From: an uncultured Clostridia bacterium
Lineage (GTDB): Bacteria > Bacillota > Clostridia > Oscillospirales > JAAYOS01
Length of the DNA: 6,569 nt
Direction of reading: 5' to 3'
Assembly: GCA_944386395.1 (NCBI GenBank)
Contig: CALXAZ010000161.1
Coordinates: 1-6,569 of the forward strand
Shown: positions 6,073 to 6,569 of the stretch, piece after piece
How the letters are laid out: the number at the start of each line of letters is the position of its first letter
Position numbering within the stretch: position 1 is the stretch's first letter
Position numbers and translations under genes: made by a program
The notes under the pieces: model-generated
Told to the model about the DNA's origin: nothing
Databases searched by the model: none
The model's input: the letters and a program-made list of their open reading frames with translations, nothing else

Positions 6073-6569
6073 AGAGTACTGCATGGAGTGCGTCAGAAAG
6101 GCTTGAAGCACGTATCACTTCAAGCCCAGATGGAACGGCAATCTTTGAGGTGCCGCGCGACGGGACAATGCAGCGCCTAAAGCCGAGCCGTGCAATCTCG
6201 GTTAGTCTTTGCTCTGCGTTTGATACAGAACGAAGCTCGCCGGCAAGACCTACCTCGCCGAAAGCGGCGATATCGTCTCCTACGGAGCGATCGCTTACGC
6301 TCGAAGCAATCGCCAGAACAGCCGGAAGATCTGCGGCAGGCTCGTCCAGTTTCAGACCGCCTACGACATTTATGTATGTGTCGCAGTTGGAAACAACATA
6401 CCCGGCGCGCTTTTCGAGCACCGCAAGTAGAAGCATTGCTCTATTATAATCGATGCCTGCAGCCATCCGGCGCGGATTTCCATAACCCGTAGGAGTGAGA
6501 AGAGCCTGAACTTCTGCAAGAACAGGGCGAGAGCCCTCCATCACACAGGCGACGCAGCTTCCCGCAACG
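6071..6569 (-). CDS. radA: DNA repair protein RadA, C-terminal part (5' end outside window)
   Basis: The frame is open from the right window edge to a TAG stop at 6073-6071 and gives 165 residues of the C-terminal Lon-protease-like domain of RadA (Sms), a RecA-related ATPase that promotes branch migration during recombination and repair. Diagnostic stretches are EGSRPVLAEVQALL, GNPRRMAAGIDYNR, NVVGGLKLDEPAADL, and GEVGLAGELRSVSNAEQR followed by LGFRRCIVP, all in the normal order. RadA proteins are about 450-460 residues, so roughly the first 290, holding the zinc finger, Walker A and KNRFG motif, lie outside the window and cannot be judged. An in-frame GTG near 6544 is internal, because homology (VAGSCVACVMEGSRP) continues upstream of it. 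The sampled bases are clearly richer in G+C than pgsA. It leads the two flavoprotein genes in a tight operon. Confidence 0.93.
   Translation of the reverse strand, partial: VAGSCVACVMEGSRPVLAEVQALLTPTGYGNPRRMAAGIDYNRAMLLLAVLEKRAGYVVSNCDTYINVVGGLKLDEPAADLPAVLAIASSVSDRSVGDDIAAFGEVGLAGELRSVSNAEQRLTEIARLGFRRCIVPSRGTSKIAVPSGLEVIRASSLSDALHAVL

Overview
The window looks like an ordinary chromosomal segment from a Gram-positive anaerobe of the class Clostridia, probably an Oscillospiraceae/Ruminococcaceae-type lineage. The class is supported by strong AGGAGG-type ribosome binding sites, frequent ATA isoleucine codons, a ClpE-type ATPase, and a COG2509-type flavoprotein paired with an HI0933/BaiN-type flavoprotein. 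The family-level guess is inference. No mobile element, CRISPR array, tRNA or rRNA was found.

Layout: two gene blocks converge. On the + strand are the last 31 codons of an unidentified gene (1-96), then pgsA (117-656), which makes phosphatidylglycerophosphate. After a 40-base gap comes a large two-domain Clp/Hsp100 ATPase (697-3009) with an N-terminal four-cysteine zinc finger, best called ClpE. On the - strand, reading right to left, are the 3' part of radA (6569-6071), an HI0933/BaiN-family flavoprotein (6061-4829) and a COG2509-family FAD-dependent oxidoreductase (4829-3255). The - strand genes are packed very tightly. The radA stop codon is fused to the ribosome binding site of the next gene, and the two flavoprotein genes overlap by one base (TGATG), so they almost certainly form one translationally coupled operon. 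The 245-base convergent gap (3010-3254) holds two inverted repeats that probably act as terminators for the two blocks.

Functionally, pgsA is phospholipid housekeeping, ClpE is protein quality control (unfolding for ClpP), and radA is recombination and repair. The two flavoproteins belong to widespread but poorly characterised families. I did not find a convincing new multi-gene system. The points most worth a second look are the ClpE N-terminus (a McsA-like zinc finger joined to a collagen-like Gly-X-Y linker), the coupled flavoprotein pair behind radA, and the closeness of a Clp ATPase to radA, which recalls the clpC-radA neighbourhood of other Firmicutes.
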